The position numbers and the translations under genes are program-made. DNA of 64,000 nucleotides from Rhodoferax sp. (GTDB taxonomy: Bacteria; Pseudomonadota; Gammaproteobacteria; Burkholderiales; Burkholderiaceae_C): positions 1-64,000 of the forward strand of contig NZ_JAUYQD010000064.1 in the NCBI RefSeq assembly GCF_030697375.1. The letters run 5' to 3'. Below, one piece after another: positions 51,899 through 60,464 of this stretch. The notes under the pieces are model-generated. The model saw only the letters and a list, made by a program, of their open reading frames with translations, was not told the DNA's origin and ran no database searches. The number at the start of each line of letters is the position of its first letter. The stretch's first letter is position 1.

Positions 51899-53107
51899 TT
51901 AGATCAATGTTTTTCGCAATGCTTGTGCTAAATCCGCTTGCAAATCCACCACCGCTTCCAGGCCAACCGAAAACCGCACCAATGTCCCGGTCTTGAGGTG
52001 TTGGGGCCAGGCCGTGCGCATAGAGGCTAGATCGTAAGGCACCACCAGGCTAATGGGGCCGCCCCAGCTGTAACCAATCTTGAACAACTGCAGTGCGTTA
52101 CAAAATGCATCTGTCTGCGCCTGGGTGTAGCGTGGGTCGATCAGCACACTGACAAGGCCTGCTGCGCCACCCAAACCATTGACACACAAGGCCTTCCAGT
52201 GCGCATGCCCCGGGGAGTCTTGCAAGGCAGGATGCAGTACCTGCACAAACTCCGGTTGCGACTGGCACCACTGTGCCAATGCCCGCGTGGATTCGTCGTG
52301 GGCACGGTAGCGAAGCGCCATGCTCGGTAGCGCGCGGAGCACCGCCTCCGCGTCGTTGGCACCAATCCCCAACCCCAAACGCATATGGGTGAGCTTGAGT
52401 CGCATGTGCAAACCGGCGTCCCGGGTAATCACACTGCCCATCAGCACATCGCCACCGCCGCTGGGGTATTTTGTCAAGGCGTGGGCCGAAATGTCCACCC
52501 CAAAACCGGGCTCAACATCCGGCAGCAAATCGAAAGGTTTGAACGCCAGCCCTGCGCCCCAGGTATTGTCCAAGGCAACCGGTACGCCCCGACTTTTGCA
52601 AATACGCACCAAAGCGACCAAATCAGGAAACTCCAGTGTGACCGAGCCAGCGGCCTCCACCCACACCAGCTTGGTGCGGCTGGAGATCTGGGCTTCCAGA
52701 TCCAGCGGGTCCATGGGGTCGTAAAACTGGTGTGTGATACCCCACTGTCGCAATTCCCCCTCGGCCAAAGCCTTGTTAGGGCCATAGGCATTGTCGGGAA
52801 TCAGCACTTCATCACCCGTCTTGAGCAGGGAAAGTGCCACATTGGCAATTGCGGCCAAACCACTGGGCACGAGTACACACTGCAAGCCGCCCTCCAAAGT
52901 GCACAGCCGCTCCTCTAGCGCATAGGTGGTGGGCGTTCCGTGCAAGCCGTAGGTGTAGGCTGACTTGTCCTTCCACTCGCGGCTGCGCATATCCGCCACG
53001 CTGGGGAAGAATACCGTCGATGCTTTGAAAACACCAGGTTGTGGCGCCGCAAATCCCTCAGGCGCAACGTAGGGGTGGTGGATCAGTTCGGTTGTCAATT
53101 GCACCAT
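51899..53107 (-). CDS. metC: Cys/Met-metabolism PLP-dependent enzyme (cystathionine beta-lyase-like)
   Basis: 402-residue fold-type I PLP enzyme of the cystathionine gamma-synthase/beta-lyase family. The PLP lysine is K213 in SAHALTKYPSGG; other conserved segments are YGLHGTPTTYALEERL, VPSGLAAI and LDNTWGAGL. It most resembles MetC-type beta-lyases, which cleave cystathionine to homocysteine, pyruvate and ammonia. The ATG at 53107 is preferred over a TTG two codons upstream. It lies 15 bases after the phosphoribosyltransferase gene and is likely co-transcribed. Confidence 0.88.
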   Translation of the reverse strand: MVQLTTELIHHPYVAPEGFAAPQPGVFKASTVFFPSVADMRSREWKDKSAYTYGLHGTPTTYALEERLCTLEGGLQCVLVPSGLAAIANVALSLLKTGDEVLIPDNAYGPNKALAEGELRQWGITHQFYDPMDPLDLEAQISSRTKLVWVEAAGSVTLEFPDLVALVRICKSRGVPVALDNTWGAGLAFKPFDLLPDVEPGFGVDISAHALTKYPSGGGDVLMGSVITRDAGLHMRLKLTHMRLGLGIGANDAEAVLRALPSMALRYRAHDESTRALAQWCQSQPEFVQVLHPALQDSPGHAHWKALCVNGLGGAAGLVSVLIDPRYTQAQTDAFCNALQLFKIGYSWGGPISLVVPYDLASMRTAWPQHLKTGTLVRFSVGLEAVVDLQADLAQALRKTLI

Positions 53108-53122
53108 GGCCAATTTAACGCG

Positions 53123-53647
53123 TCACACGCTCCACTTTTGGATCAACTGTTCAGGACGCAAGGCGTCGTAGCCTTCAAACGGCTGGTGAATCCAAGGGTT
53201 TGTGGGCAAAAATTCAACCGTATAGTCGGGCGAAAAAGTGGACAAGGCCTTGGTCCAGATGACCGCACTGCGCAACTCGGTGATGGGTGCGTAGTTGGAC
53301 TTGAGTTGTTTGACCACGGCGTTGAGCGTGTGGCCGGAGTCGGCCAGGTCGTCTACGAGCAAGACCCGTCCGGCAATTTCCCCTTTGGGGGTGGTGATAA
53401 AGCGGGCAATGTCCAAGTTGCCCTGAACCGTACCGGCATCCGCCCGGTAGGAACTGGTGGACATGATGGCCAAAGGTTTGTCAAACACACGGGACAGAAT
53501 GTCACCAGGACGCAGACCGCCGCGAGCCAGGCACAAAATAGTGTCGAACTCCCAACCCGACTGGTGGATCTTGATCGCCAGTTTTTCGATCAGGTTGTGG
53601 TATTCGTCATAGCTTACGTAAAGGTGTTTGCCGTCTTCCGTCAACAT
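53123..53647 (-). CDS. Purine phosphoribosyltransferase-like protein
   Basis: 174-residue type I phosphoribosyltransferase. The PRPP-binding loop is VLLVDDLADSGHTL (about residues 95-108), and a hypoxanthine/xanthine-type N-terminal region LCLARGGLRPGDIL is present. It transfers phosphoribose to a base, probably a purine, in salvage. It follows purA, as is usual in Burkholderiales. The ribosome-binding site GAGGAG, seven bases before the ATG, lies inside dispersed repeat copy F. Confidence 0.85.
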   Translation of the reverse strand: MLTEDGKHLYVSYDEYHNLIEKLAIKIHQSGWEFDTILCLARGGLRPGDILSRVFDKPLAIMSTSSYRADAGTVQGNLDIARFITTPKGEIAGRVLLVDDLADSGHTLNAVVKQLKSNYAPITELRSAVIWTKALSTFSPDYTVEFLPTNPWIHQPFEGYDALRPEQLIQKWSV

Positions 53648-53649
53648 GG

Positions 53650-53710
53650 TTTTGCTCCTCTATTTATAGCTGCCTGCGCACATAGTACGCGGGGTCCAGC
53701 TCTATTTCAC
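53650..53710 (+). repeat. Dispersed hairpin repeat, copy F
   Basis: TTTGCTCCTCTATTTATAGC followed by TGCCTGCGCACATAG and GGGGTCCAGC matches the reference layout. On the minus strand it supplies the GAGGAG ribosome-binding site of the phosphoribosyltransferase gene and ends two bases before its ATG. It lies in the 88-bp gap after purA. Confidence 0.75.
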
Positions 53711-53735
53711 ATCAAATAAACAAAAACTTCGACGC

Positions 53736-55112
53736 TCAGTCCGCCAAGTAAGGGTGGCGCATCATGATGGTGTGGTCCCGGTCGGGACTGGTGGAGACCA
53801 TATGAATGGGCACCCCGGTAACCTGCTCGATTCGCTGCAAATACAGCCGGGCATTGGTGGGCAACTTGTCGTATTGGGTCACGCCCACAGTGCTGTCACT
53901 CCAGCCCTCGATGGTCTCGTATATGGGGGTGCAGCGCTCAATATCGTCGGCTCCCATAGGCAGAATGTCGATCTGTTCACCGTCCAGCATGTAGCCTGTG
54001 CACAGTTTCAGTTCCTTCAAGCCATCGAGTACATCCAGCTTGGTAATACACAAACCGGTGAGACCATTGACCTGGGCCGACCGCTTGAGCAGAGCAGCAT
54101 CGAACCAGCCACAACGACGGCTACGGCCGGTGGTAACGCCTTTTTCAGCGCCTATGGTGCTCATGTGGTACCCCGGTGTCCCTTCCACTTCCCACTCCAG
54201 CTCGGTTGGAAACGGGCCGCCACCGACGCGGGTGCAGTATGCTTTGGTAATGCCCAAGATGTAATGCAGCATGCCGGGGCCAACACCTGACCCTGCAGCG
54301 GCATTACCTGCCACGCAATTGCTGGATGTTACGTATGGATAGGTGCCATGGTCCACATCCAGCAGAGTGCCTTGCGCACCTTCAAACAGCAAATTGGCAC
54401 CTTTGAGATGCGCCTCATTGAGCTCGCGCGACACATCCGCCATCATGGGCTTGAGCAATTCTGCATGGCGCATGGCCTCGTCAAAAACCGCTTGAAACTG
54501 CACTTGGCCGTTGGTCATATAGGGTGCAAGCGTTGGACCAAAGTCAAACGCGGCAGAGCCAAGGTAGGACGTCAGCACATGGTTGTGCAAATCCAGCAGT
54601 TCGCGCAACTTGGAGGCAAAACGCTCTGGATATTTCAAATCTTGCACCCGCAGTGCACGGCGGGCAATTTTGTCTTCATACGCAGGGCCAATGCCGCGCC
54701 CGGTGGTGCCAATCTTGGCATTGCCACCCTTCTCGCGTGCGGCTTCACGGGCCACGTCCAGCGCAGCGTGGAACGGCAAAATCAGGGGGCAAGCTTCACT
54801 GATGCGCAGGCGTGAGCGCAATTCCACTCCCACCTTTTCCAAGCCCTCGATTTCCTCGAACAGTTTCGCAGCAGAAAGCACCACACCGTTGCCGATGTAG
54901 CATTTCACACCGGGGCGCATGATGCCGCTGGGAATCAGGTGCAGCGCGGTTTTGACTCCGTTAATCACCAAGGTATGGCCAGCGTTATGTCCGCCTTGAA
55001 AACGGACCACGCCCTGGGCGCTTTCGGTCAGCCAGTCGACCAGTTTGCCCTTGCCCTCGTCGCCCCACTGGGTACCTACGACAACGACATTACGTCCTTT
55101 GGTTGCATTCAT
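53736..55112 (-). CDS. purA: Adenylosuccinate synthetase
   Basis: 458-residue enzyme joining IMP and aspartate with GTP to give adenylosuccinate, the first committed step of AMP synthesis. The N-terminal P-loop-like GTQWGDEGKGK, the catalytic His in GGHNAGHTL, and the nucleotide-binding segments GTTGRGIGPAYEDK and EGAQGTLLDVDHGTYP are all present. The length is slightly above the E. coli enzyme. It is downstream of hisZ with 24 bases between, in a conserved Burkholderiales order. Confidence 0.96.
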   Translation of the reverse strand: MNATKGRNVVVVGTQWGDEGKGKLVDWLTESAQGVVRFQGGHNAGHTLVINGVKTALHLIPSGIMRPGVKCYIGNGVVLSAAKLFEEIEGLEKVGVELRSRLRISEACPLILPFHAALDVAREAAREKGGNAKIGTTGRGIGPAYEDKIARRALRVQDLKYPERFASKLRELLDLHNHVLTSYLGSAAFDFGPTLAPYMTNGQVQFQAVFDEAMRHAELLKPMMADVSRELNEAHLKGANLLFEGAQGTLLDVDHGTYPYVTSSNCVAGNAAAGSGVGPGMLHYILGITKAYCTRVGGGPFPTELEWEVEGTPGYHMSTIGAEKGVTTGRSRRCGWFDAALLKRSAQVNGLTGLCITKLDVLDGLKELKLCTGYMLDGEQIDILPMGADDIERCTPIYETIEGWSDSTVGVTQYDKLPTNARLYLQRIEQVTGVPIHMVSTSPDRDHTIMMRHPYLAD

Positions 55113-55136
55113 TATTAAGTTCGATTCAAAAGAATT

Positions 55137-56285
55137 TCAAATGGCTTTCACGACCCATTGCCCGGCGACCTGAACCAGTTCGCGATCGCAATGGAACTCA
55201 TCAACTTCACTCTCGTGACCGGGCAGCACACACACCACGGTCTCACCTTGCTTGCGCAAGCCGGAAACTGCAGTGCGCAAATCAGCAGCCTCACCCCATG
55301 GAGCCCGAATGGAAGCGCGCAAAGGTCGCCCCGCAGCAACACCGACCACGCTCTTGATATCCAGGCTAAACCCAACTGCTGGGCGCTTGCGTCCGAAAAC
55401 AGACCCGACTTCGTCGTAGCGCCCGCCGCGCGCCACGGCATCGCTGGCGCCCGGCGCATACATGGAGAAGCGGGCACCGCTGTAATAGGCGTAGCCTCGG
55501 AGATCTGCCAAGTCAAAAGACACACTCGCTCCTTCGACGTGGCTCCCCAGCCAACTCAAGTGGGTCAAGGCATCACTGACACCGGGCAAATTGGGAAGCA
55601 CTCGGCGCGCTTCCTGCAGCACGGTGGCATCTCCGTACAACTGCACAAGATCCTGAAGCGCCTTGGCCAGCACTTGCGGGGACTTTTGGGTCAATCGACT
55701 GAGTTCGCAGGCATCCTTGGCCGCCAATGCTGCGTGCACTTGCACGATCTCGGCAGAACTTAAGGACGCATCCTTAAGGATGGCATGCACAATACGTGCA
55801 TCCGCCATATCCACTTTGATCGATTGGACTTGCGATACTTTCAACGAGTCCAGAGCCAGCGTCAAAATCTCCAGATCGGCTTCGAGTCCCGTATGGCCAT
55901 AGATTTCCGCACCAAACTGCAAAGGCTCGCGCGTCGCGTGCGGGCCTGCAGGCCGCGTGTGCAATACCGGGCCACAGTAGCAAAGACGCGTAACGCCTGC
56001 ACGGTTCAACAAATGGGCGTCAATGCGCGCCACCTGTGGGGTGCTGTCCGCCCTCAGGCCCATCATGCGGCCGGAAAGTTGATCCACCAGTTTGAAAGTC
56101 TGCAAATTCAGCGCTTCGCCAGGGCCTGAAAGCAATGATTCGAGATGCTCAAGTAGCGGGGGCATGACCAGTTCGTAGCCATAGCAACGCGCCATATCCA
56201 GCAAGTCTCGACGTATTTCTTCGATGTGGCGAGCCTCGGAGGGCAGCACATCGGCAATGTGATCCGGCAGAACCCAGGCAGACAT
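55137..56285 (-). CDS. hisZ: ATP phosphoribosyltransferase regulatory subunit
   Basis: 382-residue HisZ, a catalytically inactive histidyl-tRNA-synthetase-like protein required by the short-form HisG in the first step of histidine synthesis. Motif 2-like LRADSTPQVARIDAHLL and the LSGRMMGLRAD segment show the class II aaRS fold; the C-terminal anticodon-binding domain of HisRS is absent and a short SAM-free tail is present. hisG is not in the window. The context (purA, hflC/K/X) is the standard Burkholderiales one. Confidence 0.93.
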   Translation of the reverse strand: MSAWVLPDHIADVLPSEARHIEEIRRDLLDMARCYGYELVMPPLLEHLESLLSGPGEALNLQTFKLVDQLSGRMMGLRADSTPQVARIDAHLLNRAGVTRLCYCGPVLHTRPAGPHATREPLQFGAEIYGHTGLEADLEILTLALDSLKVSQVQSIKVDMADARIVHAILKDASLSSAEIVQVHAALAAKDACELSRLTQKSPQVLAKALQDLVQLYGDATVLQEARRVLPNLPGVSDALTHLSWLGSHVEGASVSFDLADLRGYAYYSGARFSMYAPGASDAVARGGRYDEVGSVFGRKRPAVGFSLDIKSVVGVAAGRPLRASIRAPWGEAADLRTAVSGLRKQGETVVCVLPGHESEVDEFHCDRELVQVAGQWVVKAI

Positions 56286-56339
56286 GTAATTGAAGGGTGC
56301 TGTTAAAACAGCGATTTTACCGGTGTTGTTGCCCGGATT

Positions 56340-56531
56340 TCAGGGCACAAGCAACCAAATCAACAGCAAACCGGTCAGGATGCTACCCAGAGCGAAGAAG
56401 CGAATCTGGCCATCCGTCAACTGCAACAGCTGGGCAAACATGCGCCGCCACCCAATCGGCGACACAAAGGGAAACAGGCCTTCGATGACCAAGACCAAGG
56501 CCATCGCCAGCCAAAACGTATCGCTGCCCAA
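56340..56531 (-). CDS. DUF2065 small inner-membrane protein
   Basis: 63-residue protein with two membrane segments (about 5-24 and 44-62) separated by PIGWRRMFAQLLQLTDGQIR, the DUF2065 (YjeT-like) pattern. In many proteobacteria the family sits directly downstream of hflC, as here (3-base gap), suggesting a link to the HflKC complex, although its function is unknown. Confidence 0.88.
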   Translation of the reverse strand: MGSDTFWLAMALVLVIEGLFPFVSPIGWRRMFAQLLQLTDGQIRFFALGSILTGLLLIWLLVP

Positions 56532-56534
56532 GAT

Positions 56535-57437
56535 TTATTTCTTCACAGGTCCAACCGTAGCACCGCCATTGCGAAATACTTTGAAGAACTCAGAAGAAGC
56601 AGGGTCCAGGACCATCACGTCACTTTTGCTGCCAAAGCTGGCCTTGTACGCATCCAGGCTGCGATAAAACTGCGCAAACTGAGGGTCACGCCCAAATGAT
56701 TCCGCATAGATGCGTGCGGCCTCGGCATCGCCTTCGCCCTTGATTTTTTGTGCATCCCGATAGGCATTGGCAATAGTCACCTCACGCTGCCGGTCCGCAT
56801 CAGCACGAATTTTTTCGCCTTCCGCGCCCCCTGTGGAGCGTAGTTCGTTGGCGACGCGCTTACGCTCGGCCTCCATTCGACGGTATACCGACTCTGTAAT
56901 GGCTTCCACGTAGTCCACCCGGGTAATGCGAACATCGACCACATCCACCCCCCAGGGCTTGGAACCGCGCACTTTGTCCAACACCTCTGCTTTCACGTCT
57001 GCCATCAGCGCCTCACGCTTGAGCGACAAAAGCTCTTTCACCGTGCGTTTGTTGATTTCCTCTTGAAACGCATTGCGTACCACGCGATTGAGCTGACTGG
57101 CACCGGCACCTTCATTCAGCCCCACGTTGCGAATGTATTCGGTTGGCTCAGAAATACGCCAGCGCACGTACCAGTCAATCACCACCCGTTGCTTTTCCGC
57201 AGTCAGCATGGGCTCCGCGTCGGTACTGTCCAATGTCAACAAGCGTTTGTCGATGTAGGAGACGTTTTGAAACGGCGGGGGCAGCTTGAAATTCAAGCCG
57301 GGTTCCGTAATCACTTCCTTGATCTGGCCCAAGGCGTAAACCACGCCAAATTGCCGTTGATCAACCACAAAAAGAGTTGAACTTGCAAGTGCGAGCAGCA
57401 CCAGCAACGAAGAAAAAATCAAACCAAGCCGATTCAT
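56535..57437 (-). CDS. hflC: HflC, modulator of FtsH protease
   Basis: 300-residue SPFH/prohibitin-family protein with one N-terminal membrane segment (about 5-24), then an SPFH domain (QRQFGVVYALGQIKEVITEP) and a Lys/Glu/Arg-rich coiled coil (RMEAERKRVANELRSTGGAE). It pairs with HflK to form a periplasmic cage that regulates FtsH. AGGAG sits seven bases before the ATG. The gene lies ten bases downstream of hflK. Confidence 0.95.
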   Translation of the reverse strand: MNRLGLIFSSLLVLLALASSTLFVVDQRQFGVVYALGQIKEVITEPGLNFKLPPPFQNVSYIDKRLLTLDSTDAEPMLTAEKQRVVIDWYVRWRISEPTEYIRNVGLNEGAGASQLNRVVRNAFQEEINKRTVKELLSLKREALMADVKAEVLDKVRGSKPWGVDVVDVRITRVDYVEAITESVYRRMEAERKRVANELRSTGGAEGEKIRADADRQREVTIANAYRDAQKIKGEGDAEAARIYAESFGRDPQFAQFYRSLDAYKASFGSKSDVMVLDPASSEFFKVFRNGGATVGPVKK

Positions 57438-57446
57438 GGGTAGCTC

Positions 57447-58829
57447 CTAGCGTGAATCACGTTCACGGGTGCGCGCCGCGTCACGGCCTCGCGCATCATT
57501 GGACAAAGTGTTTAAGGGTGGCACTACTTGAACCGGCGCCCCGGCAGGTTGGGAGCCTGCAAGCCCATCGCCCCCCGTAGAGCCGGGAGATCCCATTTGC
57601 AGCAATTTTTCCAATGGCAAGTACAACAAGCTGGATCCTTGGCGAGACTCCACCAACACCTTAGTCACATTGCTGTAAATGTGTTGCATGGTGTCGAGGT
57701 ACATACGATCCTTCGTAACTTGAGGCGCTTTTTGGTACTCCGCTTGAATCGACCTGAAGCGTTGTGCATCACCTTGGGCCTGCGCCACGACGCGCGCCTT
57801 GTAGGCATCCGCCTCTTCCTTCAGACGGGAAGCAGAACCCACTGCCCGTGGAATGACATCATTAGCGTAGGCCTGTGCTTCATTCTTGGCACGTTCACGC
57901 TCCTGCCCGGCTTTAAGCACGTCATCAAATGCGGCCTGCACTTGCTCGGGTGGCCTCACGCCACCTTGCTGCAGGTTGATACCAACCACTTCAACACCTA
58001 CCTTGTAGCGATCCAGGATAAGTTGCATCAAGGCACGAACTTGCGGTGCAATTTGGTCACGTTCCTCTGACAGGGCCGCATCCATCTTCATTTTGCCAAC
58101 GACTTCACGCACCGCTGTTTCTGCTGCCTGAACCACCGCTTCTGACGGGTTTTTGCTTTCGAACAAAAAAGCCCGTGCATCGCTCAAGCGGTATTGCACA
58201 GCAAATTTGATGTCAAGAATATTTTCATCTTGCGTCAGCATCGCAGACTCCCGCAGTCCGGTCGCTTTTAGTACTGTGTCGCGCCCGACGTCAACCGAGC
58301 GGATCTGTGTCACAAAAATCAACTCATGCCGCTGAATAGGGTAAGGCAGGCGCCAATTGAATCCGGCGTTAACAGTGGCTTTGTATTTACCAAATTGGGT
58401 AATGACGGCTTGCTGGCCTTCTTGCACAATGAAAAATCCTGTCCCTAACCAAATCAGCAGCACTACGCCCAAAATGAGGCCGATGCCAAGGCCTGCGCTC
58501 TTCATATCCGGCTGAAATCCACCACCAGAGCCTGTTCCCCGGGATGGTTGTGAAGCCCCCCCAAACAATCCGCCCAATTTGCGGTTGAAATCGCGCCACA
58601 ACTCGTCCAAGTCAGGTGGCCCAGACGGCGCTCCTCCTTTGCGATCATTGGGTGCGCCCGTTTCCCGTGGAGGCTTTGCCGACTCAGCATCGGATGGATC
58701 ACCCTCATTTTTACCAGATGCAGCTGGTTTATCGTCACCACGCCCCCATCGGGAATCGTTCAGGTTGAACATATTCCGAACCCATTGTGGCAACACGTCC
58801 CATTGACGGGTACGGATGTGTAATTTCAT
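57447..58829 (-). CDS. hflK: HflK, modulator of FtsH protease
   Basis: 460-residue SPFH-family partner of HflC. A Gly/Ser/Pro-rich charged N-terminal region (about 20-105) precedes one membrane segment (IGLILGVVLLIWLGTGFFIV), then the SPFH domain and a coiled coil with ERERAKNEAQAYANDVIPRA. The ATG at 58829 (MKLHIRTRQW) is chosen because GAGAG lies upstream; the ATG at 58772 (MFNLNDSRWG), where many HflK proteins begin, is an alternative. It starts shortly after hflX. Confidence 0.93.
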   Translation of the reverse strand: MKLHIRTRQWDVLPQWVRNMFNLNDSRWGRGDDKPAASGKNEGDPSDAESAKPPRETGAPNDRKGGAPSGPPDLDELWRDFNRKLGGLFGGASQPSRGTGSGGGFQPDMKSAGLGIGLILGVVLLIWLGTGFFIVQEGQQAVITQFGKYKATVNAGFNWRLPYPIQRHELIFVTQIRSVDVGRDTVLKATGLRESAMLTQDENILDIKFAVQYRLSDARAFLFESKNPSEAVVQAAETAVREVVGKMKMDAALSEERDQIAPQVRALMQLILDRYKVGVEVVGINLQQGGVRPPEQVQAAFDDVLKAGQERERAKNEAQAYANDVIPRAVGSASRLKEEADAYKARVVAQAQGDAQRFRSIQAEYQKAPQVTKDRMYLDTMQHIYSNVTKVLVESRQGSSLLYLPLEKLLQMGSPGSTGGDGLAGSQPAGAPVQVVPPLNTLSNDARGRDAARTRERDSR

Positions 58830-58868
58830 TTCGTTATCTCTCATGTATCTGGTGTCGATTGTGCCCAA

Positions 58869-60041
58869 TCATTCACCAGCCCCAAAACTTACGGGGGAAT
58901 GAACAGGCGTTGACTCGCCTTGTCCTGCGCTGGTCGCGATAACCGCGAGCCGTTGCCTCAAAACCGCAATACCAGTTGAGTCTCTGGCACTCACAAAAAT
59001 ACGCGGCGTCTGTACACCATCGATTTCAAAGTCATCTTCCTGCTTCACGGGTTGGCGCTCGGCCTCCAATGCATCAATCTTGTTAAACACAAGCAACTGA
59101 GGAATACCGTCAGCACCGATCTCCTTTAGAACTCGCTGCACTTGGTCAATCTGTTCCACAAAGTTTGGATTGGACGCATCAACCACGTGCAACAGCAGAT
59201 CTGCATCCACAGCCTCCTGCAGCGTGGCCTGAAACGCGTCCACCAAACCATGGGGAAGGTCTCGAATGAACCCGACTGTATCGGAAAGAGATACGGAACG
59301 GCCGGCCTCCCCCAGGTATAGCTGGCGAGTTGTGGTGTCCAAGGTAGCAAATAATTGATCTGCAGCGTACGCACGGGCCTTGACCAAGGCATTGAAGAGT
59401 GTTGACTTTCCCGCATTGGTGTAACCAATGAGTGAGATATTGAACGCATCCCTGCGTTCACGCTGACGTCTTTGGGTTTGCCTTTGACGCTTGACTTTAC
59501 TCAAGCGTTCTTTGGTTCGCTTGATATTTTCGCCAATCATCCGTCGGTCAAGCTCAATTTGCGTCTCGCCTGGCCCGCCGCGCATCCCAATGCCACCGCT
59601 TTGTCTCTCAAGATGCGACCAACGCCGAACCAAACGCGTACTGAGGTACTGCAAACGCGCCAACTCCACCTGTAATTTTCCTTCGTGGCTGCGAGCCCGT
59701 TGGGCAAAAATTTCCAGTATAAGAAAGGTGCGATCATTCACTGGAAGCTCAAGAAGTCGCTCCAGATTACGTTGTTGACTTGGGCTCAGACTTTGATCGA
59801 ACAAAATTTCCTTTGCACCGCACTGTGCCGCCAGAAGCTTGATCTCGTCAGCTTTACCCGATCCAACAAACAGCGCAGCATCTGGCGCCTTGCGTTTACA
59901 TGTAATCCGCGCAACAGGACTCAACCCCGCCGTTTGCGCCAAAAGGCCCAGCTCCTCCAGCTCTCCATCGAAGTTGGGCATGCCCAAGTCCACCCCAACC
60001 AAGATAGTTGGGGCTTTAGCAGTTTGTTGCGAGGCAGTCAA
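58869..60041 (-). CDS. hflX: GTPase HflX
   Basis: 390-residue ribosome-associated GTPase that splits stalled or idle 50S-containing ribosomes, especially under stress. An N-terminal HflX domain with GGPGETQIELDRR is followed by the G domain with P-loop GYTNAGKSTLF, DTVGFIRDLPH and NKID. The only plausible start in frame is TTG at 60041; no ATG exists between it and the end of hfq, and the ribosome-binding site is weak. It is part of the hfq-hflX-hflK-hflC operon. Confidence 0.94.
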   Translation of the reverse strand: MTASQQTAKAPTILVGVDLGMPNFDGELEELGLLAQTAGLSPVARITCKRKAPDAALFVGSGKADEIKLLAAQCGAKEILFDQSLSPSQQRNLERLLELPVNDRTFLILEIFAQRARSHEGKLQVELARLQYLSTRLVRRWSHLERQSGGIGMRGGPGETQIELDRRMIGENIKRTKERLSKVKRQRQTQRRQRERRDAFNISLIGYTNAGKSTLFNALVKARAYAADQLFATLDTTTRQLYLGEAGRSVSLSDTVGFIRDLPHGLVDAFQATLQEAVDADLLLHVVDASNPNFVEQIDQVQRVLKEIGADGIPQLLVFNKIDALEAERQPVKQEDDFEIDGVQTPRIFVSARDSTGIAVLRQRLAVIATSAGQGESTPVHSPVSFGAGE

Positions 60042-60097
60042 ATGAGGATTGAGAGAACTAACATCTCGGCCAAAGCAGGCCCGAACGGCCTGTGATG

Positions 60098-60346
60098 TTA
60101 GGCTGGCGTTGACTCGTCAGCACCAGGGGCAGAAAAATTCACGGCACGCCCAGGAACGATGGTCGAAATAGCATGTTTGTAGACCATTTGGGTTACGGTG
60201 TTACGCAGCAAGACCACGTACTGGTCAAAAGATTCGATTTGCCCCTGCAGCTTGATGCCATTGACCAAATAAATTGAAACTGGGACATGTTCTCTACGCA
60301 ATGCGTTGAGAAATGGGTCTTGCAGTAACTGTCCTTTGTTATTCAC
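60098..60346 (-). CDS. hfq: RNA chaperone Hfq
   Basis: 82-residue Sm-like protein that forms hexamers and pairs small RNAs with mRNAs. Sm1 (GIKLQGQIESFDQYVVLL) and Sm2 (VYKHAISTIVP) motifs are intact, as are the N-terminal QLLQDPFLNALR residues of the proximal face. The C-terminal tail is short, as in other betaproteobacteria. The start is GTG at 60346 with CGGAG seven bases upstream. Confidence 0.97.
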   Translation of the reverse strand: MNNKGQLLQDPFLNALRREHVPVSIYLVNGIKLQGQIESFDQYVVLLRNTVTQMVYKHAISTIVPGRAVNFSAPGADESTPA

Positions 60347-60464
60347 GATATTCTCCGTGTTGAAAAAATGAAGAGGTGTCTACGATACCACACCACGCAG
60401 TCCAAACTGCCGTGATGCTAGAAACCCTTGACATATGAGAGTAATTCAGAGCATATATTTTGCA

